From Synechococcus sp. CPC35 (GTDB lineage Bacteria; Cyanobacteriota; Cyanobacteriia; PCC-6307; Cyanobiaceae): a DNA stretch of 6,799 nucleotides. Where the stretch lies: assembly GCA_002684175.1 (NCBI GenBank), contig NYUU01000094.1:8516-15314 (forward strand), given 5' to 3'. This document shows positions 1-6,425 of this stretch, piece after piece. The stretch's first letter is position 1. Each line of letters starts with the position of its first letter. The translations under genes were made by a program, and so were the position numbers. Below the pieces are notes generated by a model. The model did no database searches, was not told where the DNA came from, and worked only from the letters and a program-made list of their open reading frames with translations.

Positions 1-427
1 CTTCCGACAGGATCCGGCCGGCCACACCGCGCCAGCCTGCATGGCAAGCAGCTGCATGGCCTGTGCCGGGATCAGCGATCAGAACGGGTGTGCAGTCCGC
101 TCCGCAGACCCAGAGACTCTGTCCACCCTGATCACTCACCAAACCGTCAGCAGACGGCCATGGCTCACATCGGGCTGCCGCAGCGTCAAGCACAAGGTTG
201 CTGTGAATCTGCTGCGGACGGTGAACGCTTGCCCCGGCACTGATCACACCAGCGAGAACGTCAGGTCCCCGTCCATTCCATCGACGGGTGAAAAAACCGT
301 GTTCAAAGCCTGAATCGGTCAGAAGATCGCATGTCAGGTAATAACCGCCGTAGCAGCCGATCCAGGTCCAACCCTCGAGGGTGTTGAAGTTCTTGTCCTG
401 ACGTTGAAAGGGATCGCTCGTGGTCAC
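1..427 (-). CDS. pgeF: PgeF/YfiH-family multicopper oxidase-like protein (partial, C-terminus beyond left edge)
   Basis: Purine nucleoside phosphorylase/laccase-like (DUF152, YfiH) family; E. coli members act as a peptidoglycan editing factor, and others were described as polyphenol oxidases or adenosine-processing enzymes. I translated the minus strand from a GTG at 427. The 142 visible residues include FEHGFFTRR (41-49), QQIHSNLV (72-79), GADCTPVLIAD (109-119) and CHAGWRG (128-134). His75, Cys112 and His129 correspond to the family's three metal ligands, so the active site appears intact; the remaining C-terminal part lies outside the window. The GTG overlaps the TGA of the upstream Tab2-family gene by four bases (GTGA), with no obvious Shine-Dalgarno, which suggests translational coupling; no nearer ATG fits the N-terminus. 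The family call is firm. The physiological substrate in cyanobacteria is not known, so the role in cell-wall quality control is only transferred from E. coli. Confidence 0.88.
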   Translation of the reverse strand, partial: MTTSDPFQRQDKNFNTLEGWTWIGCYGGYYLTCDLLTDSGFEHGFFTRRWNGRGPDVLAGVISAGASVHRPQQIHSNLVLDAAAARCEPWPSADGLVSDQGGQSLWVCGADCTPVLIADPGTGHAAACHAGWRGVAGRILSE

Positions 428-1305
428 GACATCGGGATATCCCGGAGCATCCAGAAGCCGGCGAAGGACTGCTCTTCAGGACTGGCCTGGATCGCAATGA
501 ACTGAAGACCGCTCACACTCTCTCTTGAGGCTTCGATGGCCGCGGCAACCTCATCAGCGGATGCCGCATCGAGATCACTGACCAGCCAGCGATCATCCTG
601 ACCGGCCTCCATCACGAGCTGTCGCCCCTCGACCATCAACCTCACGGGCTCCAGCCCCCCAAGCCAGCCAGCCATCGCCAGGGATCTGCTCTGGCTGAAC
701 AAACGCAGTCCAGGAACACTCTCGTTGTCGTCAAGAGTTTCCGGTGTCGGCAACAGTCCGCTGAAACTCATTGGCCAGTCCGACGCATCCCTGAGCAACC
801 CCGCTGGAAGAGAGGCCCAGCTCCAGGCATCCCCCTGCACTTCCTGAGGGAGAGGGACCGGCGGAGTTGCGATCGACGCAGGAGGCGGAGCGAGAGGTCC
901 TGCCATGAACCCCTCCTCCTTTGGATAGACGTCACGTTCGCGCTCCAGCAGCCAGTCGAGCAGCGCAAAGGTGCGGCGGCTTGGAATCACTTCAAGATCC
1001 CGTTCCGTTGCTGCGCGTTGAACCATGGTGCGCATCGAGCTGCGCCAGCAGCGAAGCCGCACCGGAGACTCCCACCCCCCAAGGACGGCCGCTTCCCTTG
1101 CTTCCTCCAAGGCCTGGCTCAGCCAGAGGGAGTTCACTTCATCGGATGGGCAGATCTTGATGAATCTGAACGGCTGTTCTCTGCCATCAGCGGCTGGGGT
1201 GGAAATGATCAGCAGTTCCCAGCGTTTGCGTCCATCCGCCTCAAGGATCGGTCTTGAATAAAAGTCCAGTTCCCAGTCAGCACCTGCCATGGCGACCGCC
1301 GTCAT
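424..1305 (-). CDS. Tab2/Atab2-family RNA-binding protein (DUF1092)
   Basis: A 293-residue protein of the family restricted to oxygenic phototrophs. In Chlamydomonas, Tab2 binds the psaB 5' leader and is needed for photosystem I translation; Arabidopsis Atab2 acts on both photosystems. The cyanobacterial role is inferred from these. Visible family signatures are WELDFYSRPI (11-20), RKRWELLI (26-33), FIKICPSDEVNSL (48-60), PSRRTFALLDWLLERERDVYP (start 108), a proline-rich linker (about 137-154), EPVRLMVEGR (219-228), DDRWLVSDL (237-245) and FAGFWMLRD (281-289) at the C-terminus, so it is full length. The ATG at 1305 overlaps the TGA of the upstream S1-like gene (ATGA), and AGGAA lies 8 bases before it; an internal ATG at 1290 would keep all conserved residues but loses this spacing. 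It sits as the middle gene of an apparent three-gene operon. Confidence 0.9.
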   Translation of the reverse strand: MTAVAMAGADWELDFYSRPILEADGRKRWELLIISTPAADGREQPFRFIKICPSDEVNSLWLSQALEEAREAAVLGGWESPVRLRCWRSSMRTMVQRAATERDLEVIPSRRTFALLDWLLERERDVYPKEEGFMAGPLAPPPASIATPPVPLPQEVQGDAWSWASLPAGLLRDASDWPMSFSGLLPTPETLDDNESVPGLRLFSQSRSLAMAGWLGGLEPVRLMVEGRQLVMEAGQDDRWLVSDLDAASADEVAAAIEASRESVSGLQFIAIQASPEEQSFAGFWMLRDIPMS

Positions 1306-2549
1306 CCAGCAGATTCCTGTTGTTGCTGTTGCAGAACGCTCTGAGCGCGTTTGGCGCGATCCGATGCTTCGCTCATCACTTTCTCCTTCTCAACCAGTAA
1401 TTCACCTGGAGGTCCCTCCAGCAGTGCTGTGTTTAGCCCGATCCTGCCGCGACCTGGATCCAGCTCAGTGATCAGTGCTTTCACCCGTTCGCCCTGGTCG
1501 AAGACCTCCCGGATCGAACGCAGATTCCCATTGGTGATTGCCGATTGATGGAGGAGGCCGCTGATGCCGCCCAGGTCAATGAACAGTCCATAGGGCTTGA
1601 CGGAGGCCACCTGACCTTCCACGAGTGCGCCGACCTCCAGTTCCTGGAATCGTGCAGCGACAGCTGCTCGTTTTTCGGAGAGAACCAGTTTGCGAGTGCC
1701 TGAATTCACCTCGAGGAAAGCCACACCCAGAGTCTTGCCCACGAGCTCCTGGTGGTTTTCGCCGTCCTGGAGTTGTGAACGGGGGATGAAGCCGCGCAGC
1801 CCCTCCAGATCGCAGGTGACTCCGCCGCGATTGAAGCCGCTCACGACCACCTGCACCACTTTCCCCTGCTTCTCAAACTCCTTCACCCGGTCCCAGCTCT
1901 TGCGCAGTTCAAGGGCTCGGCAGCTGATGGTGACCATTCCGTCGGCGTTCTGCTCACGGGTGACCAGCACCTCCACTTCGAGGCCTTTTGGAAAGCGCTC
2001 CCGGAGGTTTGTGACAACCCCAAGACCTGCCTCACTTTTCGGCATGAACCCAGGAGCCTTGCCGCCAATGTCGACATAGATACCGTCGCTTTCGAGGCCG
2101 ATCACCTTGCCTTTGATCACCTCTCCTGTGGTGCCGACGGGTGCGTTTTCGTCAAGGGCTGCGAGGAAGGCCTCCTCATCGAAATCGAAGTCATCAACGC
2201 TGCGTGACTGATCGCGTTTCTCTGCTTTCGGCTTCTCGTCAGGCGAACCCATCAGGTCCGCCATGCTCATGCCCTCCAGCCCGCTCATGTCGAAGCGCTC
2301 GTCGTCATCGACTTGAGCAGCGGGGGCAACCTGCTGCTTTGCGCGGGGAGGGCTCACAAGCCCGGCACGTTCTTCAAGGATGCGTGCCTTTTCGGCGGCA
2401 GCCTCAGCTGCGGCCCTGGCTTCGGCAGCCTCTTTCTGAAGCTGATCCTGTTCATCTCTGCGGTTGATCTGCATCACCTGCAGCGGTTTGTTCATGGCCG
2501 GCCTCGGTGCCTGGGGGCGGTTGGGCTGCGAACTGCCGGCTGCGGCCAT
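1302..2549 (-). CDS. rps1b: S1-domain RNA-binding protein, ribosomal protein S1 homolog B (Nbp1-like)
   Basis: Second S1-type protein of cyanobacteria, shorter than the main ribosomal S1 and often called Rps1b or Nbp1; expected to bind mRNA and possibly the ribosome in the cytoplasm. With the chosen start it has 415 residues: a Pro/Ala/Gln-rich N-terminus, a charged Ala/Glu-rich probable coiled coil (about 31-62), an acidic stretch (about 115-135), then three S1 domains at about 142-214 (GKVIGLESDGIYVDIGGKAPGF), 228-294 (VVSGFNRGGVTCDLEGLRGFIP) and 307-376 (GQVASVKPYGLFIDLGGISGLL), and a tail with five glutamines. The ATG at 2549 is chosen because codons from 2549 to 2496 have GC-rich third positions like the rest of the gene, though no Shine-Dalgarno is seen. 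The ATG at 2495 (397 residues) has GAGG 6 bases upstream and is a real alternative. Longer readings would run antisense into the creatininase gene. First gene of the minus-strand operon. Confidence 0.88.
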   Translation of the reverse strand: MAAAGSSQPNRPQAPRPAMNKPLQVMQINRRDEQDQLQKEAAEARAAAEAAAEKARILEERAGLVSPPRAKQQVAPAAQVDDDERFDMSGLEGMSMADLMGSPDEKPKAEKRDQSRSVDDFDFDEEAFLAALDENAPVGTTGEVIKGKVIGLESDGIYVDIGGKAPGFMPKSEAGLGVVTNLRERFPKGLEVEVLVTREQNADGMVTISCRALELRKSWDRVKEFEKQGKVVQVVVSGFNRGGVTCDLEGLRGFIPRSQLQDGENHQELVGKTLGVAFLEVNSGTRKLVLSEKRAAVAARFQELEVGALVEGQVASVKPYGLFIDLGGISGLLHQSAITNGNLRSIREVFDQGERVKALITELDPGRGRIGLNTALLEGPPGELLVEKEKVMSEASDRAKRAQSVLQQQQQESAG

Positions 2550-2621
2550 GGACCATCTGGGTCGTCGATCGATCACTTTGGCAGGCAGTGTTGGGTTGTG
2601 CACGACTGCAAGGGAAACTGG
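2550..2621. other. Divergent intergenic spacer between rps1b and the creatininase-family gene
   Basis: This 72-base stretch separates two divergently read genes, so it should hold, or lie close to, promoters for both directions. I see no convincing -35/-10 pair on either strand. It contains the palindrome GATCGATC at 2567-2574 and, at its right end, the ribosome binding site AGGG (2611-2614) for the creatininase-family gene. Promoters may extend into the flanking coding regions. Confidence 0.5.
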
Positions 2622-3449
2622 ATGAATCCGTTGGGCCGACGTTTTGATGCGCTGACATGGCCTGCTGCCCAGCAAGCCATGCAACGTCCTGGCGCAACGG
2701 TGATCTGGCCGTTCGGTGCCTGTGAGCAGCACGGACCGCAGCTGCCTCTGTCCACGGATGCGTTGTTTGCGGAACGCATTCTTGATGCCGTGCTCAGGGG
2801 ATTGGGACCCGACGATCCGGTGTGGCGTCTTCCCGTGCAGGCGATTGGCTTTTCACCGGAACATCAGGCGTTTCCAGGCACCCTGACGCTGACTGCTGAT
2901 CTGCTTTTACAGCTTGTGGATCAGGTGGGTGGGCAGCTGGCTGCGATCGGGGCGCGCCGGCTGCTGCTGTTCAACGCCCATGGTGGGCAGATCGGCTTGC
3001 TTCAGGTCGCGGCGCGTCAGCTTCGTGCCCGCTGTCCGTCCATGGCTGTGCTGCCGTGTTTTCTCTGGAGCGGGGTTCCGGGGCTCGCTTCGCTGCTGCC
3101 TCAGCAGGAGCTGGAATCTGGTTTACATGCCGGTCAGGCGGAAACCAGCCTGATGCTTCAGCTGGAACCGCAGCTCGTCGGGCCGGAGAGACCTGTCGAT
3201 GGTGCCCACGGCTCCGGTTCGAGCATCAGCCCTCCTCCCGGTTGGAGCCTGGAGGGTGCCGCTCCCTGTGCATGGCTTGCCGAAGACCTGAGCAACAGCG
3301 GTGTCATCGGTGACACACGAAACGCCTCAACATCACTAGGCGCGTCGCTGGAGCAGCTCCTGGTCGACCATTGGATCGCAATGGTGCAGGCACTTCTCGC
3401 CAGTGATTGGCCCCCCGCATCCAGCCTCAGAGATCAAGCCAGTTGCTGA
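2622..3449 (+). CDS. Creatininase-family metal-dependent amidohydrolase
   Basis: A 275-residue cytoplasmic protein of the creatininase superfamily, which includes creatinine amidohydrolase, the formylamide hydrolase ArfB and the mycofactocin peptidase MftE; the substrate of this cyanobacterial branch is not known. Likely metal ligands are visible: Glu35 and His37 in [15 protein letters not shown], Asp46, His120 in NAHGGQ (118-123) and Glu174 in HAGQAETS (169-176). The family motif [13 protein letters not shown] is at 78-90. NAHGGQ departs from the usual NGHGGN. The ATG at 2622 has AGGG 7 bases before it and precedes the first conserved block by a typical distance; the frame stays open further upstream, but that part is antisense to rps1b and is not coding. 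It lies 76 bases before ado on the same strand, so a link to alkane or fatty aldehyde metabolism is possible but unproven. The name creatininase should not be read as activity on creatinine. Confidence 0.85.
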   Translation: MNPLGRRFDALTWPAAQQAMQRPGATVIWPFGACEQHGPQLPLSTDALFAERILDAVLRGLGPDDPVWRLPVQAIGFSPEHQAFPGTLTLTADLLLQLVDQVGGQLAAIGARRLLLFNAHGGQIGLLQVAARQLRARCPSMAVLPCFLWSGVPGLASLLPQQELESGLHAGQAETSLMLQLEPQLVGPERPVDGAHGSGSSISPPPGWSLEGAAPCAWLAEDLSNSGVIGDTRNASTSLGASLEQLLVDHWIAMVQALLASDWPPASSLRDQASC

Positions 3450-3462
3450 AGAGAGAAGGTAT

Positions 3463-3494
3463 TTGACAACAATTGGGACAGGTCTGGTTATTCT
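3463..3494 (+). promoter_or_regulatory. Candidate promoter for ado
   Basis: The spacer between the creatininase-family gene and ado carries a perfect -35 hexamer TTGACA (3463-3468) and a -10-like TATTCT (3489-3494). The gap between them is 20 bases, longer than the optimal 17, so the pair is suggestive only. If used, transcription would start about 3500 and leave a short leader of roughly 25 bases before the ado ATG, giving ado a start separate from the upstream gene. Confidence 0.35.
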
Positions 3495-3525
3495 CAAACG
3501 CACTTGTTGTGGTGGATCACGTCCT

Positions 3526-4242
3526 ATGACGACCCTCAATGCTCCTGAGACAGCAGTGACGGAGGGCCAGGGAACTCTTCCGGACTTCACTGCAGAGGTT
3601 TACAAAGATGCCTACAGCCGCATCAACGCCATCGTGATCGAAGGCGAACAGGAGGCTTATGACAACTACATGGACCTGGGAACCCTGATTCCGGAAAACA
3701 AAGACGAACTTGCCAAGCTGGCGCGTATGGAGATGAAGCACATGAAGGGCTTCACGTCCTGCGGACGCAATCTTGGCGTCAAGGCAGACATGCCCTTCGC
3801 TAAAAAGTTCTTCGAGCCTCTGCACGGCAATTTTCAGAAAGCCCTGAAAGAGAACAAGGTTGTGACCTGCCTGCTCATTCAGGCTCTGTTGATCGAGGCT
3901 TTCGCAATTTCCGCTTATCACATCTACATTCCCGTCGCTGATCCCTTTGCGAAAAAGATCACTGAAGGTGTGGTCAAGGATGAGTATTTACACCTCAACT
4001 ACGGCGAGTTGTGGCTGAAGACCAATTTTGAGGCAAGCAAAGAAGAGTTGTTTGCGGCCAATAAGGAGAATCTCCCCTTGATTCGCTCCATGCTGGAACA
4101 GGTTGCATCGGATGCAGCGGCTCTTCACATGGAAAAGGAAGACCTGATTGAAGATTTCCTCATTGGCTATCAAGAGGCCCTGAGCGAAATTGGCTTCAAC
4201 ATGCGCGAAATCGCTCGCATGGCTGCAGCCGCCCTCGTCTGA
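3526..4242 (+). CDS. ado: Aldehyde-deformylating oxygenase (alkane synthase)
   Basis: Non-heme di-iron ferritin-like enzyme that converts Cn fatty aldehydes to Cn-1 alkanes or alkenes plus formate, using O2 and reducing equivalents; it is the last step of cyanobacterial hydrocarbon synthesis and acts in the cytoplasm or at membranes. The 238-residue product is near the usual family length. All six di-iron ligands are present: Glu41 (EGEQEAY), Glu69 and His72 (MEMKHMKGF), Glu124 ([13 protein letters not shown]), Glu153 and His156 (DEYLHLNYG). They match the ligands known from the Prochlorococcus MIT9313 enzyme with a shift of four. The ATG at 3526 gives a short variable N-terminus followed by conserved sequence; only a weak GGTGG/GGAT element lies upstream. 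The frame is open further upstream but that part overlaps the creatininase-family gene. It is followed after 111 bases by aar, its substrate-supplying partner. Confidence 0.97.
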   Translation: MTTLNAPETAVTEGQGTLPDFTAEVYKDAYSRINAIVIEGEQEAYDNYMDLGTLIPENKDELAKLARMEMKHMKGFTSCGRNLGVKADMPFAKKFFEPLHGNFQKALKENKVVTCLLIQALLIEAFAISAYHIYIPVADPFAKKITEGVVKDEYLHLNYGELWLKTNFEASKEELFAANKENLPLIRSMLEQVASDAAALHMEKEDLIEDFLIGYQEALSEIGFNMREIARMAAAALV

Positions 4243-4261
4243 ACAGTTCCCTTAGTCATAC

Positions 4262-4300
4262 CGGTTTGAGTGGAAGGCTTTTTGTTTCCCACTTAAACCG
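4262..4300 (+). promoter_or_regulatory. Intercistronic hairpin between ado and aar
   Basis: CGGTTTGAGTGG (4262-4273) pairs with CCACTTAAACCG (4289-4300): 12 consecutive base pairs with one G-U wobble (4268 with 4294) and a 15-base loop that holds a T-run. The wobble is a pair only in plus-strand RNA; in minus-strand RNA it would be a C/A mismatch, so the structure favours a role in the ado-aar transcript. No T-tract follows the 3' arm, so it is not a standard intrinsic terminator. It could be an attenuator, an RNA-stabilising or processing element at the end of the ado message, or part of the aar leader. The pairing is seen directly; the function is inferred. Confidence 0.6.
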
Positions 4301-4353
4301 CGTCATGGGATCATGTTCACCGGGGCACTCTTTTTCGGTCACGAAGGAAGGAC

Positions 4354-5394
4354 ATGTTTGGTTTAATCGGACACTCGAAGAGTTTCGACGCCGCCAGGCG
4401 CAATGCTCTTGATCTGGGCCTCGATTTCATTGCCGATGGAGATCTTGATGTCTGGTGCATGGCTCCTCCACAGCTCGTTGAGCATGTTGAGGTGACCAGT
4501 CCAGTGGGCACAACCATCGAAGGCGCCTATATCGATTCCTGTTTCGTCCCTGAGATGCTCAGCCGCTTCAAGACGGCGAGACGAAAGGTGCTCAATGCGA
4601 TGGAACTGGCTCAGAAAAAAGGCATCAACATCACTGCCCTTGGAGGTTTCACCTCCATTATTTTTGAAAATTTCAATCTGCTTCAACACCAGACAGTCCG
4701 CAGCACCTCCCTTCAGTGGCAGCGATTCACCACCGGCAACACACACACCGCCTGGGTCATCTGCCGACAGGTTGAGAACAACGCCCCGTCACTGGGCATT
4801 GACCTGAAAAAGGCCAAGGTTGCCGTTGTCGGAGCAACCGGCGATATCGGCAGCGCCGTGTGTCGTTGGCTGACAGCCCGCACTGGAGTTGGTGAACTGC
4901 TGCTCGTCGCCCGTCAGCAGCAGCCTCTGCTGGATCTGAAGAGCAGCCTTGGTGGGGGTCGGATCCTCACCCTTGATGAGGCCCTGCCGGAAGCTGATGT
5001 CGTGGTCTGGGTTGCGAGCATGCCCCGAACCCTGGAGATTGATCAGGACAGTCTGCGTAAGCCCTGTCTGATGATTGATGGCGGATATCCCAAAAATCTT
5101 GACACCAAGGTCGCTGGTGGTGGTATTCACGTCCTCAAGGGAGGAATCGTGGAGTTCTGCCGGGATATCGGTTGGAGGATGATGGCACTTGCCGAGATGG
5201 AGCGACCGCAGCGCCAGATGTTCGCCTGCTTCGCCGAGGCCATGCTGCTCGAGTTTGAGCGATGCCATACCAATTTCAGCTGGGGCAGAAACAACATCAC
5301 CCTCGAGAAGATGGATTTCATCGGTGCGGCATCGGAACGGCACGGGTTTTCAACATTGAACCTTTATCCCAATCTCCAGGCCGCAATGGTCTGA
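4354..5394 (+). CDS. aar: Long-chain fatty acyl-ACP reductase (aldehyde-forming)
   Basis: Reduces fatty acyl-ACP (also acyl-CoA) to the fatty aldehyde with NADPH, supplying the substrate for Ado. The 346-residue protein is close to the 341 of Synechococcus elongatus. An N-terminal domain begins [11 protein letters not shown] and contains [12 protein letters not shown] (97-108). A Rossmann NADPH site follows at 156-169 ([14 protein letters not shown]). The C-terminal part has IDGGYPKN (241-248) and [13 protein letters not shown] (290-302), where Cys292 matches the catalytic cysteine that carries the acyl thioester (Cys294 in S. elongatus). The ATG at 4354 is well supported by AAGGAAG at 4344-4350. 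It lies 111 bases after ado, with a hairpin in between, and 18 bases before accA, so aar and accA are probably co-transcribed. Intact, with all key residues visible. Confidence 0.97.
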   Translation: MFGLIGHSKSFDAARRNALDLGLDFIADGDLDVWCMAPPQLVEHVEVTSPVGTTIEGAYIDSCFVPEMLSRFKTARRKVLNAMELAQKKGINITALGGFTSIIFENFNLLQHQTVRSTSLQWQRFTTGNTHTAWVICRQVENNAPSLGIDLKKAKVAVVGATGDIGSAVCRWLTARTGVGELLLVARQQQPLLDLKSSLGGGRILTLDEALPEADVVVWVASMPRTLEIDQDSLRKPCLMIDGGYPKNLDTKVAGGGIHVLKGGIVEFCRDIGWRMMALAEMERPQRQMFACFAEAMLLEFERCHTNFSWGRNNITLEKMDFIGAASERHGFSTLNLYPNLQAAMV

Positions 5395-5412
5395 CAGCTC
5401 ACCGAAAGATTC

Positions 5413-6402
5413 ATGGCACGTCGCCCCCTGCTGGAATTTGAAAAGCCCCTGGTGGAGCTGGAACAACAGATTGAGCAAATCCGTCAGCTGGCCAGGGATT
5501 CTGAGGTTGATGTAACTCAGCAGCTGCATCAGCTCGAGTCCCTTGCTGCGCGCCGTCGTCAGGAGATCTTCCAGGGGCTGACCCCGGCCCAGAAGATCCA
5601 GGTGGCCCGACATCCCCAGCGGCCGAGCACCCTCGATTACATCCAGATGTTCTGTGATGACTGGGTGGAACTGCATGGAGACAGACGGGGCAATGATGAT
5701 CAGGCCCTTGTGGGTGGCGTCGGACGACTGGGAGACCGACCCGTTCTGCTGATCGGACACCAGAAGGGACGTGACACCAAGGAGAACGTTGCACGCAATT
5801 TCGGCATGGCAACCCCTGGGGGGTATCGCAAGGCCATGCGGCTGATGGATCACGCGGATCGCTTCCGCTTGCCGATTCTCAGTTTCATCGACACTCCGGG
5901 CGCCTATGCGGGACTGCAGGCTGAGGAGCAGGGACAGGGCGAAGCGATTGCCGTGAATCTCAGGGAGATGTTCCGGCTTCGTGTGCCCGTGATCGCCACC
6001 GTGATCGGAGAGGGGGGCTCCGGCGGGGCTCTGGGGATCGGAGTGGCCGATCGTCTGCTGATGTTTGAACACAGCGTCTACACGGTGGCCAGCCCTGAGG
6101 CCTGCGCTTCGATCCTCTGGCGTGATGCGGCAAGAGCGCCTGATGCGGCTGCAGCTCTGCGCATCACTGGCACAGACCTGCTCGATCTGGGCGTTGTGGA
6201 TGAGGTGCTGAAGGAACCATCCGGTGGCAACAACTGGGCCCCTCTCGAGGCAGGGGCGATTTTGAGAGAGGCTCTCGAGCGTCATCTGGGTGAGCTGGAG
6301 AACCGATCAGAGCGTGAAATTCGGGATTCGCGCTACATGAAATTCCGGGCTATGGGGCAGTTTATCGAGGAAATGTCACACAATCTTGATGAAGCAGCTT
6401 AA
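5413..6402 (+). CDS. accA: Acetyl-CoA carboxylase carboxyltransferase subunit alpha
   Basis: Alpha subunit of the carboxyltransferase half of acetyl-CoA carboxylase; with AccD it transfers the carboxyl group from biotin-BCCP to acetyl-CoA, forming malonyl-CoA for fatty acid synthesis. The 329 residues are the usual bacterial length. An N-terminal helical region opens with [19 protein letters not shown] (6-24). The crotonase-like carboxyltransferase core then shows [18 protein letters not shown] (89-106), [18 protein letters not shown] (115-132), [11 protein letters not shown] (135-145), [10 protein letters not shown] (158-167), the oxyanion-hole glycines [10 protein letters not shown] (199-208) and [14 protein letters not shown] (225-238). 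The ATG at 5413 is 18 bases after the aar stop, with only a weak purine-rich element upstream, so coupling to aar translation is likely. Placement beside aar ties malonyl-CoA supply to acyl-ACP use. Confidence 0.98.
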   Translation: MARRPLLEFEKPLVELEQQIEQIRQLARDSEVDVTQQLHQLESLAARRRQEIFQGLTPAQKIQVARHPQRPSTLDYIQMFCDDWVELHGDRRGNDDQALVGGVGRLGDRPVLLIGHQKGRDTKENVARNFGMATPGGYRKAMRLMDHADRFRLPILSFIDTPGAYAGLQAEEQGQGEAIAVNLREMFRLRVPVIATVIGEGGSGGALGIGVADRLLMFEHSVYTVASPEACASILWRDAARAPDAAAALRITGTDLLDLGVVDEVLKEPSGGNNWAPLEAGAILREALERHLGELENRSEREIRDSRYMKFRAMGQFIEEMSHNLDEAA

Positions 6403-6406
6403 AGTT

Positions 6407-6412
6407 GGGAGG
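6407..6412 (+). promoter_or_regulatory. Shine-Dalgarno-like GGGAGG upstream of the SDR gene
   Basis: GGGAGG lies just after the accA stop and 13 bases before the TTG chosen as the start of the next gene. It is a strong match to the anti-SD sequence but further away than usual. An in-frame TGA at 6417-6419 limits how far upstream the gene can begin, so this site together with the TGA points to a non-ATG start. Confidence 0.45.
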
Positions 6413-6425
6413 TTGCTGACAGGCT

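Noticed and set aside
41..313. Plus-strand open frame of 90 codons at the left end
   Set aside because: It is antisense to the pgeF reading frame, which shows clear family motifs and metal ligands; the plus-strand product resembles nothing I recognise.
860..885. HIP1-like sequence near 870 (TGCGATCGAC)
   Set aside because: It differs from the HIP1 octamer GCGATCGC at the last base, and no exact copies were seen; HIP1 is generally not enriched in marine picocyanobacteria.
2313..2621. In-frame upstream extension of the creatininase-family gene
   Set aside because: This part is antisense to the coding N-terminal half of rps1b, and the ATG at 2622 has a good ribosome binding site at the family's usual N-terminus.
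3301..3316. Perfect 6-bp inverted repeat GTGTCA-TCGG-TGACAC, operator-like
   Set aside because: It lies inside the creatininase-family coding region at a conserved GVIGDTR motif, so codon constraint explains it well; no second copy is seen nearby.
3466..3510. Complementary ACAACAA (3466-3472) and TTGTTGT (3504-3510) before ado
   Set aside because: The left arm overlaps the putative -35 element and would probably not be in the transcript; seven A/T-rich pairs with a 31-base loop are weak.
3403..3525. In-frame upstream extension of ado
   Set aside because: It overlaps the end of the creatininase-family gene and adds residues not found in Ado proteins; the candidate promoter lies inside it.
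5350..6285. Long minus-strand open frame of 311 codons opposite accA
   Set aside because: It is an antisense shadow of a highly conserved accA with GC-rich third positions; the product has no recognisable motifs.
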